From Saccharomycopsis fibuligera x Saccharomycopsis cf. fibuligera (Eukaryota; Ascomycota; Saccharomycetes; Ascoideales; Saccharomycopsidaceae): a DNA stretch of 64,000 nucleotides. The stretch spans positions 248,001 to 312,000 of the forward strand of contig CP012809.1 of NCBI GenBank assembly GCA_001936135.1, in the 5' to 3' direction. This document shows positions 22,054-32,856 of the stretch, piece by piece. The notes beneath the pieces are model-generated. The model searched no databases. It was not told the DNA's origin and saw nothing but the letters and a program-made list of their open reading frames with translations. Position 1 is the stretch's first letter. The number at the start of each line of letters is the position of its first letter. The position numbers were made by a program, and so were the translations under genes.

Positions 22054-25000
22054 TTAAGATAACATGAAAGATCTGCTGTAAGATGCTTGGGAGGCGTTTT
22101 TGCGGTGCAACAAGATGGACAAAAGAACTAAGCGCTGAAACTAGATAAAGCTAATATAATATATTGATAGTAAAATATCAAGGCGATGAACAGGAGCAGG
22201 AAAAACAGATGACGGTGGGAGCTCAAAAGCTTAATTGGGCAATGCGCGCGATAGAAATTTTTTTTTCTTTTCTTTTTGCTTTACTTTTTTTCTGTTTTAC
22301 TTTTTTCTAAAGCGGTTTGTTTTTCTGAACCTGTAAATATAATGGGATCGGTCTGTGAACGATAATGAGCTCTGTGCTGGGTGATTGAGATGGTTGATCT
22401 AGAGTGCTTGAAGAGGAACGGTTCAATAAAGATGGAATAGGAAGATGAGAAACAGAAGCAGAAGCAAAAGAGAACAAGTCGGCGGCTAATATTGACAAAG
22501 GCTGCGCTAGGGGGCCAGAGGAGGAGGAGGGGTAGCGAAGTCTGGCGATGATTGCAGCAGTGACAAGTCCAGAGAGAAAAAGCGTAGCAGCATGATCGCT
22601 GACTCTCTGGCTGACTATCGCAGTGCACCGTACTACGTAGCTGCAGTTTGTATTGGCGGCAAAAGACTAAGCGGCAAACCGAATCGGAGAAACAAGGCCA
22701 AAGCCGGGTGCTGCCCTCGGGTGACGCTTTGTTGCAGTTTGAAGCTTTTTTTGATTGTCACCCACAAAGCGCCTGTTACAACAATCTTCAACCAAGCATG
22801 TTTTCAGCTTATAAATAGCAGCTTATTTTGCCAATTTCTTTTCTTCTGTCTGCTCTTGTCGCCATATACCACAATCTATTTTTTACTGTTTACCTTTGGC
22901 TCATCCTCACTCAACCAACAACCAGCTTTCCAAGTCGAACAACCGCAGCGAAGTTTTTTTTCTTTCTCTAAAAGAAGTTATGCGTGACGCTGTGCATGAC
23001 CCGACACCCCCTAACAAATCTTGCGTGGGTGTTTGCCACAAAAAGTCACCTCCAGCACCCCCTTTATATATCTCATAATGCACTATAATGCATAAATATG
23101 CTATATTACTCCCGACAGCGCAATAATAAGCAGGACAGTCGCAGGTGTCATTGCAAGTGGAAAAATTGGCAAATTAGGTTGACATCAACAATTAATTTTC
23201 TGAAAATTATCATGGCTATGGAATATATTGTTGTTGCAAAGCAACCTGACCCATACTACAGTCAATAGCAAAAACCATAAGCATTCGTTTATATAGCTAT
23301 TATACTAGCAGTATTTTCAGCTTAGATCTTGTGCTTCTTCTGGTGGTTATGTCTGCCATTGAAGTTGATCAATAAACATATATTTTTCCGATGAATATGC
23401 ATATTCATGCGATGTTGGAAAAAATCAAGGAAAACAGACAGTCGGCAGCAAAAGTATGGTATTTAATTTTTCGGGATGTCATACATTTAATTAATATCAA
23501 TACCACTGGAAGGGAAGCAAGTGAAGAAAGAAAAAAAAAGGCTTAATTATTAAACAGCGGGCCCTGTTTTTGTGGATCTGGGAGCCTGTTTTGTTATATA
23601 ATGATAATGATAATGGTGAGGTATGCTTGTTTAAGAACTTTCCTTTCAGTGGTATGACGTTCCTTGATTCTTATAGACCGATTTTCGGCTCATGGACTGG
23701 CATATATGATCGTAGTTATTATTTTGTAACACAATATGCTACTACTGCTTCAGAAAAACAGCAACGGGGCTAGTAATAGTATTACTTGCATTCGACTCGT
23801 ATCATTGTTAATATAGCAAGTCGAATGATAGCCGAATCACCAATTGTAAGCGTTAGGCGCATGTGATTCAAATTTCTTTACGCTTGATCATTAAAGTTGA
23901 AGTACTCATGAGATGCAAAAAATGGTATAAGTAACAAGATTATATTTACCTTGGCACAACGCGATTTATCAGCCATATTCTTTACACAAGTTTTTTTTTT
24001 TTTTTTTTTTTTTTAGTTCGTCTTTCCCAGTAGTAGTAGTAGTGTTACTCTGAATTTTTGGCAAGAAACCTTTTTGCATATGTAGATTAAGTCTAATTTT
24101 TTGAAATCAAAACCTAAGAGGGAATATTGCTTTTGTTGGACATAAAATATTTGTGGCTCTGTTTTCCCATTCGTATTGCTTTCTTGCAAATCAATTTGTG
24201 CTTTTTTGTCAAAATTTGGGTCAAAAGCCACCATTTTTAATAATGAATTATTAAAACAAGGTCAAGCTTTGTGCAATCGCCTGTTAATTAGACAGTTTGA
24301 CAGCGTTGCACTTTTTTGAATGCATGGTATCAAATGGTTTATCAGAGTCATATATTGAAGATATTGTAAATACTTGAACTAGGTTTCCAAGTAACTAGAG
24401 ATGGATGCGGGTATACCTATCAGAACTATGTACAGGGCTCCTTCGGTATGACTTGTAACTTATATACGTCTATTCCCAGACTAAAAGAAGAACATATGTT
24501 AGCTGCTTTTATGTCTTGCCTGGCTGTTATTTTGTATTATCGTGACCCTCACATGAATTCATGTTCATATTGAGGCTATAGCCAGGTGTACATAGCTAAT
24601 TTGACAATTCTGCCACCAAAACAGACATTTCTATTAATCTTCAGGATTCCCAAATATAAGGTAAGTAAAGTAGATATACTGTATCAAAATAAAGTGTTTA
24701 AAGAAAACAAAAAAACCTCCAAATTTGGCATTTTTGTAAAAACACTGTCATCACCGATTTTTGTTTAGCTCGGATGTAAGAAGGCCCAGATTTAAATGTT
24801 AGCGAAGTTTTCTTAAATGATCTCAACATTATTGTTTTCCACTTATAATACCTCAACTGTTACATGTATAAGTACTGAGATTGGGGATTATTAACATAAT
24901 TCCAAAATCTCTTTTTTCAAGTTGGGCATTTTGGTCAAAGTATAATTATTTGAGTTTAGCATAGGATGAGTAATTTCAAATCGAGAGATAATGTTATTAT

Positions 25001-25380
25001 GAAGTGATGACAAATTAGGAATGTCTAGCATTTCAACTAATTTGTCATGAGACAACTCTAGAGGTTTTGGATTTTGCTAAAAAACTTGTTACTTTTTACA
25101 TTTATGCTTCTAATAACGTTACCATATGTAGGCAATTCTTGCAATTTTGGAAGATTGAAAACGGTGCTATCGAACACCCTCAGCCACCATGACCTAAAAA
25201 CGAGCTTATGCAGTTAAAACCAGTTTTGCGGTTTTTTACTTTTCACCCAAATATTCTTCTTTACATGAATTAAAGTCTAATCTTTTTTACTTAAATTTCA
25301 CTGTTTTAAAAATTCACTTTAACTTTTTTGAAACTTTTGGACAAACGTGTATGGTTAACACGATATATAGCACTGTAGTG

Positions 25381-25424
<44 letters not shown>

Positions 25425-26323
25425 TTCGACAGCCCATCTCGGAAATATATATCGAATGATATGGTTTTGAAGCAACAGGAACGCTATTTTGTTGAATGAT
25501 TTGGTAATTCTTTAAAAAAGATTGAACGTCGAGTATTGCATGTCTTGTCGCAGGAATGTAGTACCTTTAGAGTTAGCTATCTTTGCAAATAAAGATTACG
25601 TACGGCATTTATATATTCCAGCTAAACAGAGTTCCGTCATTTAAACATTAGTGATTATAATTGTTCGGCCGCTAAGTACATTTAGCTTACTTATTAGAAC
25701 AAAAGACAGTGGGTTAATCAACATGTTGCATGGAATTTGAGAGTAATTAAATTGAGTGCCCTCCATTGCAGGTTAAGTCTGCCTGATATTAAATTCAAAA
25801 CCCCATATTAAAACATTGGCTCAAGTCCAAACAGAAATTTTTGTTGCATGGGTGGCAATAATTATGGGATGAAACAAAGAAATACAACAAATATGGTTAG
25901 ATAAGTTATATCAGTGAACTCTGTTTCACACAAACAGAGTTCACTAAAGAGGGAGTTGAGGATCGGTTTAAAAAAATTCTTGATATACTACCATTTCAAC
26001 GTCTAAACATTTAGCGTGGAAGCATTTTTTCCGTGGATCCTGGAGAAGCGCCAGCTTTGCCCAATGCGGATGAAAATCCACCGGCGCATTCCAGTTGTTT
26101 TCCTTTTTCTAAACAGATGGCACATATGAGGGCTCTTGTGTCCTTCTTTTCTTTTACATCACATTACTACTGAAAGAGTTAAAAGATCAATATAGCCAAA
26201 GAGAAGTTCACCAGCAAACTTTTGTTTCAGCATTGTCTTTCTTTTCGTTTGCTATTTTACGAAAATTACACTTCAATAATTATAGAAATCTTATAAAAAT
26301 TTACAAAAAAACCAATCCCAGTC
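22054..26323. other. 4.3-kb divergent intergenic region (MKS1-like / GH32)
   Basis: No credible gene is seen. Several open frames of 60-130 codons occur, the longest at 22592-22987 on the plus strand, but none shows a recognisable domain, a codon pattern like the neighbours or conserved motifs. About 22440-22740 is GC-richer. A 42-A tract lies at 25381-25422. The right end carries the GH32 promoter. The gap could hold non-coding RNA or a lost gene; nothing in it can be named. Confidence 0.6.
25381..25422. repeat. Homopolymer A42 tract
   Basis: Forty-two consecutive A residues, the longest homopolymer in the window, about 900 bp upstream of the GH32 gene. Length may be approximate because such runs are prone to sequencing and assembly error. 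Confidence 0.85.
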
Positions 26324-27964
26324 ATGGCTCATTTAGCGGAAAAACCTCCACCAGAGGTCAAAAACAATGCTAATACTACTACCATCGTTGATACAACATC
26401 CATTCTCGAAAATGACCGCACTGTTATCAACGACAAAAACCGCCCAATTTTTCATTTCACCCCACCTCATGGCTGGATGAATGATCCAAATGGATTATTT
26501 TTTGACAAGCATCAGCAGTTATGGCATGTTTATTATCAATATAATCCTAATGGAACCACTTGGGATCTTCCGCTATACTGGGGCCATGCTACTTCTAAAG
26601 ACCTCACTAATTGGGAACATCATGACGCTGCAATTTCTCCAGATAAGGACAACGAAGGGGTTTTTTCAGGTAGTATTGTCGTGGATCATAATAATACTTC
26701 TGGATTTTTCAATGATTCAGTGCATCCAGATCAAAGAGTAGTGGCCATATATACCACTGATTCTCCAAGTTTAGGTTTGGAGACTCAAGATGTGGCTTAT
26801 TCTTTAGATGGCGGTTATACATTTACTAAATATAATGCTAACCCAGTACTCGATGTCAATTCACCTCAATTTAGAGATCCGAAGGTGTTTTGGCATAAAC
26901 CTAGTTCTCAATGGATTATGGTGGTGGCAAAGACCCAAGAATACAAAGTTCAGTTTTTTAAATCTTCAAATTTGAAAAATTGGACCTGGGCTTCTGATTT
27001 TAGTGGGGGTTATCCTGGATATCAATATGAATGTCCAGGTTTGGCAGAGGTACCAGTGGCCAACTCAAAAGAAACCAAGTGGGTACTTTTTCTTTCAATC
27101 AACCCTGGTTCACCTAATGGTGGATCAATCAATCAGTATTTTATAGGGGATTTTGATGGAACCACTTTTAATCCCGTTGATAATTTTACTAGATTTGTTG
27201 ATCTTGGTAAAGATTTCTATGCTTTACAGACATTCAGTGATGTTGAATTGGCTAAAGATGGCACATTGGGAGTCGCTTGGGCTTCTAATTGGCAATATGC
27301 CAACAAAGTACCTAGTAATGGCTGGAGAAGTTCTTTGTCACTAGTTAGAAAATTCAGTTTGGATTATGTGAAAGTGAATCCAGAAAATAATTTGCTCTCG
27401 TTGATTCAAACTCCAGTGATCAATGCTAAAATTGGACAAAAAGTTGTGGAAAAGAATTGCAAGTTACAGGCTAATAAAAGCTCACCGGAAATCACTTTAC
27501 AAGGAAACGCCTCTGGTGTATTTGATTTTGAACTAATTTTTAATATTAATGAAAGTGGTTTGACAAATTCTCTTGACGCAAACTTGGAAATCGTTGTGAG
27601 CTCAGCTAATAAAGAAGAATCATTAATAATCGGATTTGATCCAGTTGGCCAAGCATTCTACGTCGATCGCGGACTTTGCAATAGTAAAACCAATAAAAAA
27701 TATTTTAACCATGCGTTATTCAATGACAAAATTAGTACTTATGTGGAACATTTACATTTGGATTCAAAGGGGCTCAAAGTTTATAAAGTTTACGGTATTG
27801 TTGATAAAAATATTGTTGAATTGTATTTCAATAATGGTACTGCGACAATGACTAATACTTTCTTTATGAGTCCGGAAAACAATCCAGCTTCCGTGGAAGT
27901 TAAAAGTAATGTTGATGAGATTTTCTTTGTTGAGAATGTGGTGCTTAGAGAATTGTCTGGCTAA
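26324..27964 (+). CDS. GH32 beta-fructofuranosidase (invertase), apparently cytosolic
   Basis: This 546-residue enzyme of glycoside hydrolase family 32 should hydrolyse sucrose and possibly other beta-fructosides. The five-bladed propeller motifs are present: WMNDPNG with nucleophile Asp54, FRDPKV with transition-state stabiliser Asp185, and YECPG with acid/base Glu236. A C-terminal beta-sandwich follows (about residues 380-546). The N-terminus (MAHLAEKPPPEVKNN) is hydrophilic, so there is no signal peptide, unlike secreted Suc2-type invertases. The frame is closed by a TAA codon 30 bp upstream of the ATG, so a longer unspliced start is excluded. An unseen upstream exon is possible but I see no good branch point with it. 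Intracellular action would need a sucrose importer. No in-frame CTG codon was found. It is convergent with the malate dehydrogenase. Confidence 0.9.
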   Translation: MAHLAEKPPPEVKNNANTTTIVDTTSILENDRTVINDKNRPIFHFTPPHGWMNDPNGLFFDKHQQLWHVYYQYNPNGTTWDLPLYWGHATSKDLTNWEHHDAAISPDKDNEGVFSGSIVVDHNNTSGFFNDSVHPDQRVVAIYTTDSPSLGLETQDVAYSLDGGYTFTKYNANPVLDVNSPQFRDPKVFWHKPSSQWIMVVAKTQEYKVQFFKSSNLKNWTWASDFSGGYPGYQYECPGLAEVPVANSKETKWVLFLSINPGSPNGGSINQYFIGDFDGTTFNPVDNFTRFVDLGKDFYALQTFSDVELAKDGTLGVAWASNWQYANKVPSNGWRSSLSLVRKFSLDYVKVNPENNLLSLIQTPVINAKIGQKVVEKNCKLQANKSSPEITLQGNASGVFDFELIFNINESGLTNSLDANLEIVVSSANKEESLIIGFDPVGQAFYVDRGLCNSKTNKKYFNHALFNDKISTYVEHLHLDSKGLKVYKVYGIVDKNIVELYFNNGTATMTNTFFMSPENNPASVEVKSNVDEIFFVENVVLRELSG

Positions 27965-28779
27965 TGATGGTCTATATATTAAGTCGTTAAATAGATAGTA
28001 ATTTTTCTGATATAATTATCTGGTTTTGCTTGCTCTGCTGGCGAGAGCCAAGGCAACAACAGGAACAATTATTTCTATAACTAATATGACATCAATTACA
28101 TCAAGAAAAAATCACTGTAAGGTTGGAATTACGTATATTATTTTAATTCGCTAAAAAACTCCCAGTCCAAGGTAAAAGTGAGGGTAAAGCACCCCATATT
28201 GATCTTCATTATTTCCTTATGGGGTAATTTTGTGAGGGATTCTAAAAGTCGATTTGTGCGAGTACAAGAGTTTCATTATCCAATACTTTAGATAGACTGT
28301 TTTGCTCACTGTGCGTAGGAACTCTCTGCAACGATATCTGTCATGAACGAAGGCATGGCTTTTACATTATACACAGCCAACTACAATCCAATGAACCGCC
28401 AATCAAGCTTTCGTAAGATTATGCTATTTGTTTATCAATGTGTTTCAAGGACGCTATGCTACATACACACGCCCCGGAGTTTTGTTGGTGCTTCCTTATG
28501 TGGGCTACCACTATTCGAGGAAACTTAGTCCCAGCCAATTCCAACATGTATGGAAGTCTTGTATGTCTGAGCAATTTAACATATATGGTATACTGCAAAT
28601 GATCAGTCAACACAGCTACATGTGCGAATGTTAAAGAAAACTTTGCAGTCATTGTTGAAGGCGGTGGAAAGAAAATTGACAGGGTCCCAAAAAAGTAACG
28701 TAATATATAAATTATCCCTAAATATCAGATAAAAATAAAACAACAATCCTTAAACGACAGCTATCCATACACGTTCAAA
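27965..28779. other. Convergent intergenic region, GH32 / MDH
   Basis: AT-rich sequence holding the 3' ends of both neighbours. Short open frames near 28340-28650 exist on both strands but show no recognisable protein. Confidence 0.6.
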
Positions 28780-29826
28780 TCACAATTTAGCACCACCAGT
28801 GACAAATTCCGCCCCTTTCTTAATAGATGGTTTCAAGCCCTTAAGAGCCACTTTAACCAACTGTTGTTCTTGTTCAGTAATGTTTTCTAATGGATTAAGT
28901 ACGGTTTCCAACTTAGCACCTGGACCCAAGACCACTGGCACAGCAAAATAATCAACACCAGTAGCCTTAGCCACTGCTTTACCACCAGGCACTCCTGGCA
29001 AGTAAACAAATGCTGCTTCTGGAATTGAGTCAGCGCTTTGTTGCTTCACATCACCAGCAAGTGCTTTCAATACAACTTCAGCAAAACGGTAACCAGCAAA
29101 TGCCATTGATAACGTAGCGGAACCAGCCCCTTGTTTAGCATTAACCACTTCATCACCGCCAAATTGCACCCTATGAATGTATTCTTTGTATTGCTTGTCG
29201 CTACTCAATTGAGCGCTAACTTTAGCACCAATCTTAGAGGATTTCACCAATGGAACAATAGTATCACCGGAATGACCACCAACCACGCTAATTTTACCTC
29301 TAATTTGTGCTGGGTCATTAATTTTAAGCAAGCTGGCCAAAAAGGTTTCAGCTCTAACAAGATCCAAGGTAGTGATACCAAAAAGTCTAGTTGGATCAAA
29401 CACTCCAAACTGCTTAAGAGTTTCAGCAGCAATTGGCACAGTAGAGTTAACTGGGTTAGAAATGATCAAGACAAAAGCTTTTGGACTGTATTTGGCAATA
29501 CCACTAACAAGGTTCTTGATGATTCCTGCATTGATCTTGAATAAATCAGCTCTGGTCATGCCTGGTTTTCTAGGAACCCCAGCTGGAATCACAACCAATT
29601 GAGTTCCAGTAAGTGCTTTACGGAGTTCTGATTCATCTTTTGGGCTAGATGGTTGAAAACCTTCAACTTTGGCCTTAGTGCTAACATGGGATAAATCAGC
29701 AGCAACCCCTGGAGCACCTCTGATATCATAAAGAGAAAGTTCAGTAACATATGGGGAAAGTTTCAAAAGAAGAGAAAGTGGTTGACCAATGCCTCCAGCG
29801 GCTCCGAGAACAGTAGCTTTGACCAT
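28780..29826 (-). CDS. MDH3: Malate dehydrogenase with PTS1-type C-terminus (peroxisomal Mdh3-like)
   Basis: This 348-residue NAD-dependent malate dehydrogenase interconverts malate and oxaloacetate. The Rossmann motif [11 protein letters not shown] begins at residue 8. The substrate-binding motif [11 protein letters not shown] and the GGHSGDT motif with the catalytic histidine are intact, as is the [11 protein letters not shown] region. The protein starts directly at the dehydrogenase fold ([12 protein letters not shown]) with no mitochondrial presequence, and it ends GGAKL. AKL is an accepted peroxisomal targeting signal 1. Peroxisomal Mdh3 reoxidises NADH made by fatty acid beta-oxidation and serves the glyoxylate cycle. 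The symbol follows the Saccharomyces name; Candida nomenclature differs. Dual cytosolic and peroxisomal location cannot be excluded. Confidence 0.88.
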   Translation of the reverse strand: MVKATVLGAAGGIGQPLSLLLKLSPYVTELSLYDIRGAPGVAADLSHVSTKAKVEGFQPSSPKDESELRKALTGTQLVVIPAGVPRKPGMTRADLFKINAGIIKNLVSGIAKYSPKAFVLIISNPVNSTVPIAAETLKQFGVFDPTRLFGITTLDLVRAETFLASLLKINDPAQIRGKISVVGGHSGDTIVPLVKSSKIGAKVSAQLSSDKQYKEYIHRVQFGGDEVVNAKQGAGSATLSMAFAGYRFAEVVLKALAGDVKQQSADSIPEAAFVYLPGVPGGKAVAKATGVDYFAVPVVLGPGAKLETVLNPLENITEQEQQLVKVALKGLKPSIKKGAEFVTGGAKL

Positions 29827-30972
29827 AATGATTGAATATTGGTGTGATTGTTATTTGTAGTATTTATAGTTACTCAAAGAGTTGTTTTGAATGTATATAG
29901 ATGAAGTAGATAAGTAGAGTGGATTCAGGGATTTGGTGAACCTAACTTGCGCTATTGAAAATTAAACTAGATTATCGAATAGATATACGATTGAACCAAT
30001 TGTAACGGTCGATTGGATTGGTGGAGAAAGAGAGCAAGCACGGGGAAAGGAGAAGTATTTATACTGGTTTTGCTCACTGACTTTTTTTTATTTTTTTTTA
30101 TTTTTTTTTTTTAATTCCGGTCTCGGGGGATTTTGGGCTTCTGTCGCTCACTGTGACTCAAGCGGCCTGCCCTTTTGGGCGTTCATTCATCACTGTATAC
30201 TATCCTACTTACACTGTGTCCTCTTTTCTTTAAGTGTCACGATCAGAAACATTCTTCTTTTTGTATGATTATATAACGATACTGTCTCTTTTATACTCTG
30301 GAAAATGTTTCTCTTGGCTGTTGTTCAATGCTTTATAGCATGCTGGGCGCTCCTTGTCGAAAAGTTTGTTCCAGCCGAGCGAGAAAAAAAAATCGTAAAA
30401 ATCCGGGGAAGACTGCCAACATCGGATCACAGGAGCATCAATGCCAGCAATTTACGCAAACTCACACTTCACACACTTCAAAATAAATTACCCAATAGTT
30501 CAATCATAACTAAAAAGCTTCCGTACACCTGCATTATACAGTTATGATATTTGCCGATGTAATAACTGTGGCACTTTCTTATACGTGGATATGCACTGCT
30601 GGTCTTTTTTTTTTTGCCCCGGGATGGGTATATCGGTGGTGAACGCCAGATGCTCAATTTAAGTACAAACACTTTGGACTAGGATTCAAATCTGATTAGC
30701 CTTTGTTGAAACAATGCTGATATAACTGTTAATTGTTATCACTACTTTAGAAAAAAACTTATTGAAAATCTATAGAGATTTCTTTAGTATTTTGGTGAGA
30801 TAATACAGCGTATACACATAAATAACTTAGACTAGATAAATTTCTGAGTATACCGAAACTAAAACCAATCACAACAACAATGGAGAGAAGAAAAAAAAAT
30901 AGAAAATGAACAAAGAAAAATTCCCGAAATAAAACAATTTTTTTTTTAATGTGAAGATGATAATAAGATAAC
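29827..30972. other. Intergenic region, MDH promoter and PDI1 3' end
   Basis: Both flanking genes read leftward, so the left part is the MDH promoter and the right part the PDI1 3' region. A T-rich tract and a local CCGGTCTCGGGGG block lie at about 30086-30130. No gene is seen. Confidence 0.6.
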
Positions 30973-32526
30973 TTATAATTCATCATGAACTTCTTCTTCT
31001 TCTTCATCATCGTCAACTTCAGCAGCATCTTCTTGTTGTTTCTTCAAAGCAAGACCGTCAATCTTGTTGCCACCATTCTTCTTGATGAATTCAGCCAAAG
31101 ATTCCAAATCTCTTGATTCTTCAAATGGCACTGGGTTGGATTTGTCACCAGCTGGGTACAAGATCAAAGTTGGGAAACCTTGAATTTCAACATTAACATC
31201 ATTTTGAGTAGCTTCGATACTGGTGATCAACACTTTGTCGCTAGCATTCTTATCCTTTTGGTAAACTTGTGCCAATTCCTCATAAGTTGGCGCCAATCTT
31301 TTACAGTGGCCACACCAGGTAGCATGATACAAGACAAGCACATCCTTTTTGTCATCATTAATTATTTTGTCATGAGTATGGGCCACCAATTTGTAAACTG
31401 CCTGATCTTGGGTCTTTGGAATTTCTTCAGACTTAATCTTTGGAGTAGCAGAACCAGCACTGAAATCTGTTAACAATTTTTCAATATCTGCAACGGCCAA
31501 ATCTTTAGCTTGGTCCAAACCGTATTTTAAGTTTTTCTCCAAATCGTGAATGGCAAATAATGGGAATTTTTCTTCTTGGTTCAAGTTCTCGGCATGTCTA
31601 CCGAATCTGGAAGCATCCAAACCAACGAAATTAAGTTTACCGCGGTATTTCTTAGCATACTTGGTAATTTTGGTTTCCCAATCTTTTCTTTCTTCGGGAG
31701 TATTGTAAAATAAGTAAGCTAATGGGATCTTAGCAGTCATGTAGTCTTGGAAAGTTTCTCCATTAATTTCACCAAAGTATGGTTTAGATTCGTAATCTAT
31801 GAAAGAAGTCAAACCTTCAGAAGTGATTTCTTTTTCACTAAAGACTGCTGGTTTTTCGTCTGATTGTTGACCAGCTCTGTAAACCAAATAAGCTGGTTTT
31901 TTAGCATCAGCGCCGTATTCTTTAGCCAACTTGGCGTCAGTACTGGCCAAAAAGGTGTATTTGTCTCTCTTGCTGTTGGCAATAGTGTAGTAAGTTTCGT
32001 TAGCAGCGGTAACGGCGCTGGCAGTAGCTTCTGGCAAGATTTGTACAACCACTGGTTCTTTAGCATCAGCGACAATTTCAGTCAAGTCACTAGAAGTAAT
32101 ATTAGTTTGTACTGCTGGTTGAGATTGTTTAATCATGTAAGTGGCAATGGCCTCAGCCTTTCTGGCACCTTCGTATGGTTTTTTGTCATCAGGACCTCTG
32201 AAGACACTCAAAGTTGGGTATCCTCTAATACCTTGAGCTTGACAAAGAGCTTCTTGTTCAGTACAGTCAATTTGGGCTAGCTTGATGTTTTTGTCTTCAA
32301 GTTGGCTAGCAGCTTCGATATATTCCGGACCCAAAGCTTTACAGTGGCCACACCATGGAGCAAAGAATTCAGCGAGCACCAATGGGTTCTCTTTCAAGAA
32401 CTGTTCAAAGTTGTCGCTGGTCAATTTGACAACGGCAGAGTCGGCTGGAGCAGAAGCAGCGTCTTGGGCAAAGATTGGGGAGATAACCGCCAACAAGGTG
32501 GCAATGGTCTTCAAGTTGAACTGCAT
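30973..32526 (-). CDS. PDI1: Protein disulfide isomerase
   Basis: This 517-residue ER lumenal thiol oxidoreductase forms and rearranges disulfides in secretory proteins. It has the a-b-b'-a' layout: a first thioredoxin domain with WCGHC at about residues 57-61, two redox-inactive domains, and a second active domain with WCGHC at 404-408. An acidic tail ends in HDEL, the ER retrieval signal. The start at 32526 (MQFNLKTIATLLAVI) is chosen over an in-frame ATG 57 nt upstream because it opens directly into a hydrophobic signal peptide ending near IFAQ; the upstream start would add a polar stretch before it. A candidate unfolded-protein-response element lies about 324 bp upstream. Both active sites are intact. 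Confidence 0.95.
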   Translation of the reverse strand: MQFNLKTIATLLAVISPIFAQDAASAPADSAVVKLTSDNFEQFLKENPLVLAEFFAPWCGHCKALGPEYIEAASQLEDKNIKLAQIDCTEQEALCQAQGIRGYPTLSVFRGPDDKKPYEGARKAEAIATYMIKQSQPAVQTNITSSDLTEIVADAKEPVVVQILPEATASAVTAANETYYTIANSKRDKYTFLASTDAKLAKEYGADAKKPAYLVYRAGQQSDEKPAVFSEKEITSEGLTSFIDYESKPYFGEINGETFQDYMTAKIPLAYLFYNTPEERKDWETKITKYAKKYRGKLNFVGLDASRFGRHAENLNQEEKFPLFAIHDLEKNLKYGLDQAKDLAVADIEKLLTDFSAGSATPKIKSEEIPKTQDQAVYKLVAHTHDKIINDDKKDVLVLYHATWCGHCKRLAPTYEELAQVYQKDKNASDKVLITSIEATQNDVNVEIQGFPTLILYPAGDKSNPVPFEESRDLESLAEFIKKNGGNKIDGLALKKQQEDAAEVDDDEEEEEVHDEL

Positions 32527-32766
32527 GGTGTTTGTTTGTGTTAAGTTATTGATAGATCTAAAGTCAAAGTAGAATGATATCAAGATGCTATAAAGGAAGA
32601 CAAAGGGCAGTTTATAGGTTTATAGACAACGGTATAACACACAGAGGAAGGAAGGAGGACAAAAGAAACAAAAGAGGTTATAAAGGATTACAAAGAAATA
32701 GTAATACTTGTTTCTTTAAAATTGGAGAAGCGGGTTCGTCTTTTCTTTTGGCGGGTGGTGAAAAAT

Positions 32767-32796
32767 CGAGCGAACGAGCGAGCGAGCGAGCGAGCG
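32767..32796. repeat. CGAG tetranucleotide repeat
   Basis: Seven CGAG-type units with one CGAA variant, in the PDI1 upstream region. It resembles the GAGC repeat upstream of EFG1. Confidence 0.75.
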
Positions 32797-32849
32797 ATGG
32801 CCGCACTCTGCAGTAACGCAGAGTTCCTCCCCCGTAGTAGTAATAAAGC

Positions 32850-32856
32850 CACGCTG
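32850..32856 (-). promoter_or_regulatory. Candidate UPRE core upstream of PDI1
   Basis: The minus strand reads CAGCGTG, the core of the Saccharomyces unfolded-protein-response element bound by Hac1, 324 bp upstream of the PDI1 ATG. PDI1 is a known UPR target. A 7-mer can occur by chance in a region of this size, so this is a candidate only. Confidence 0.35.

Noticed and set aside
22592-22987. 131-codon plus-strand open frame upstream of the MKS1-like gene
   Set aside because: No recognisable domain; it is Cys- and aromatic-rich with amino acid use unlike real genes nearby, and fits chance in a GC-richer patch.
32527-32583. Upstream in-frame ATG extending PDI1 by 19 residues
   Set aside because: It would put a polar segment ahead of a typical signal peptide; the downstream ATG gives a standard ER signal sequence.
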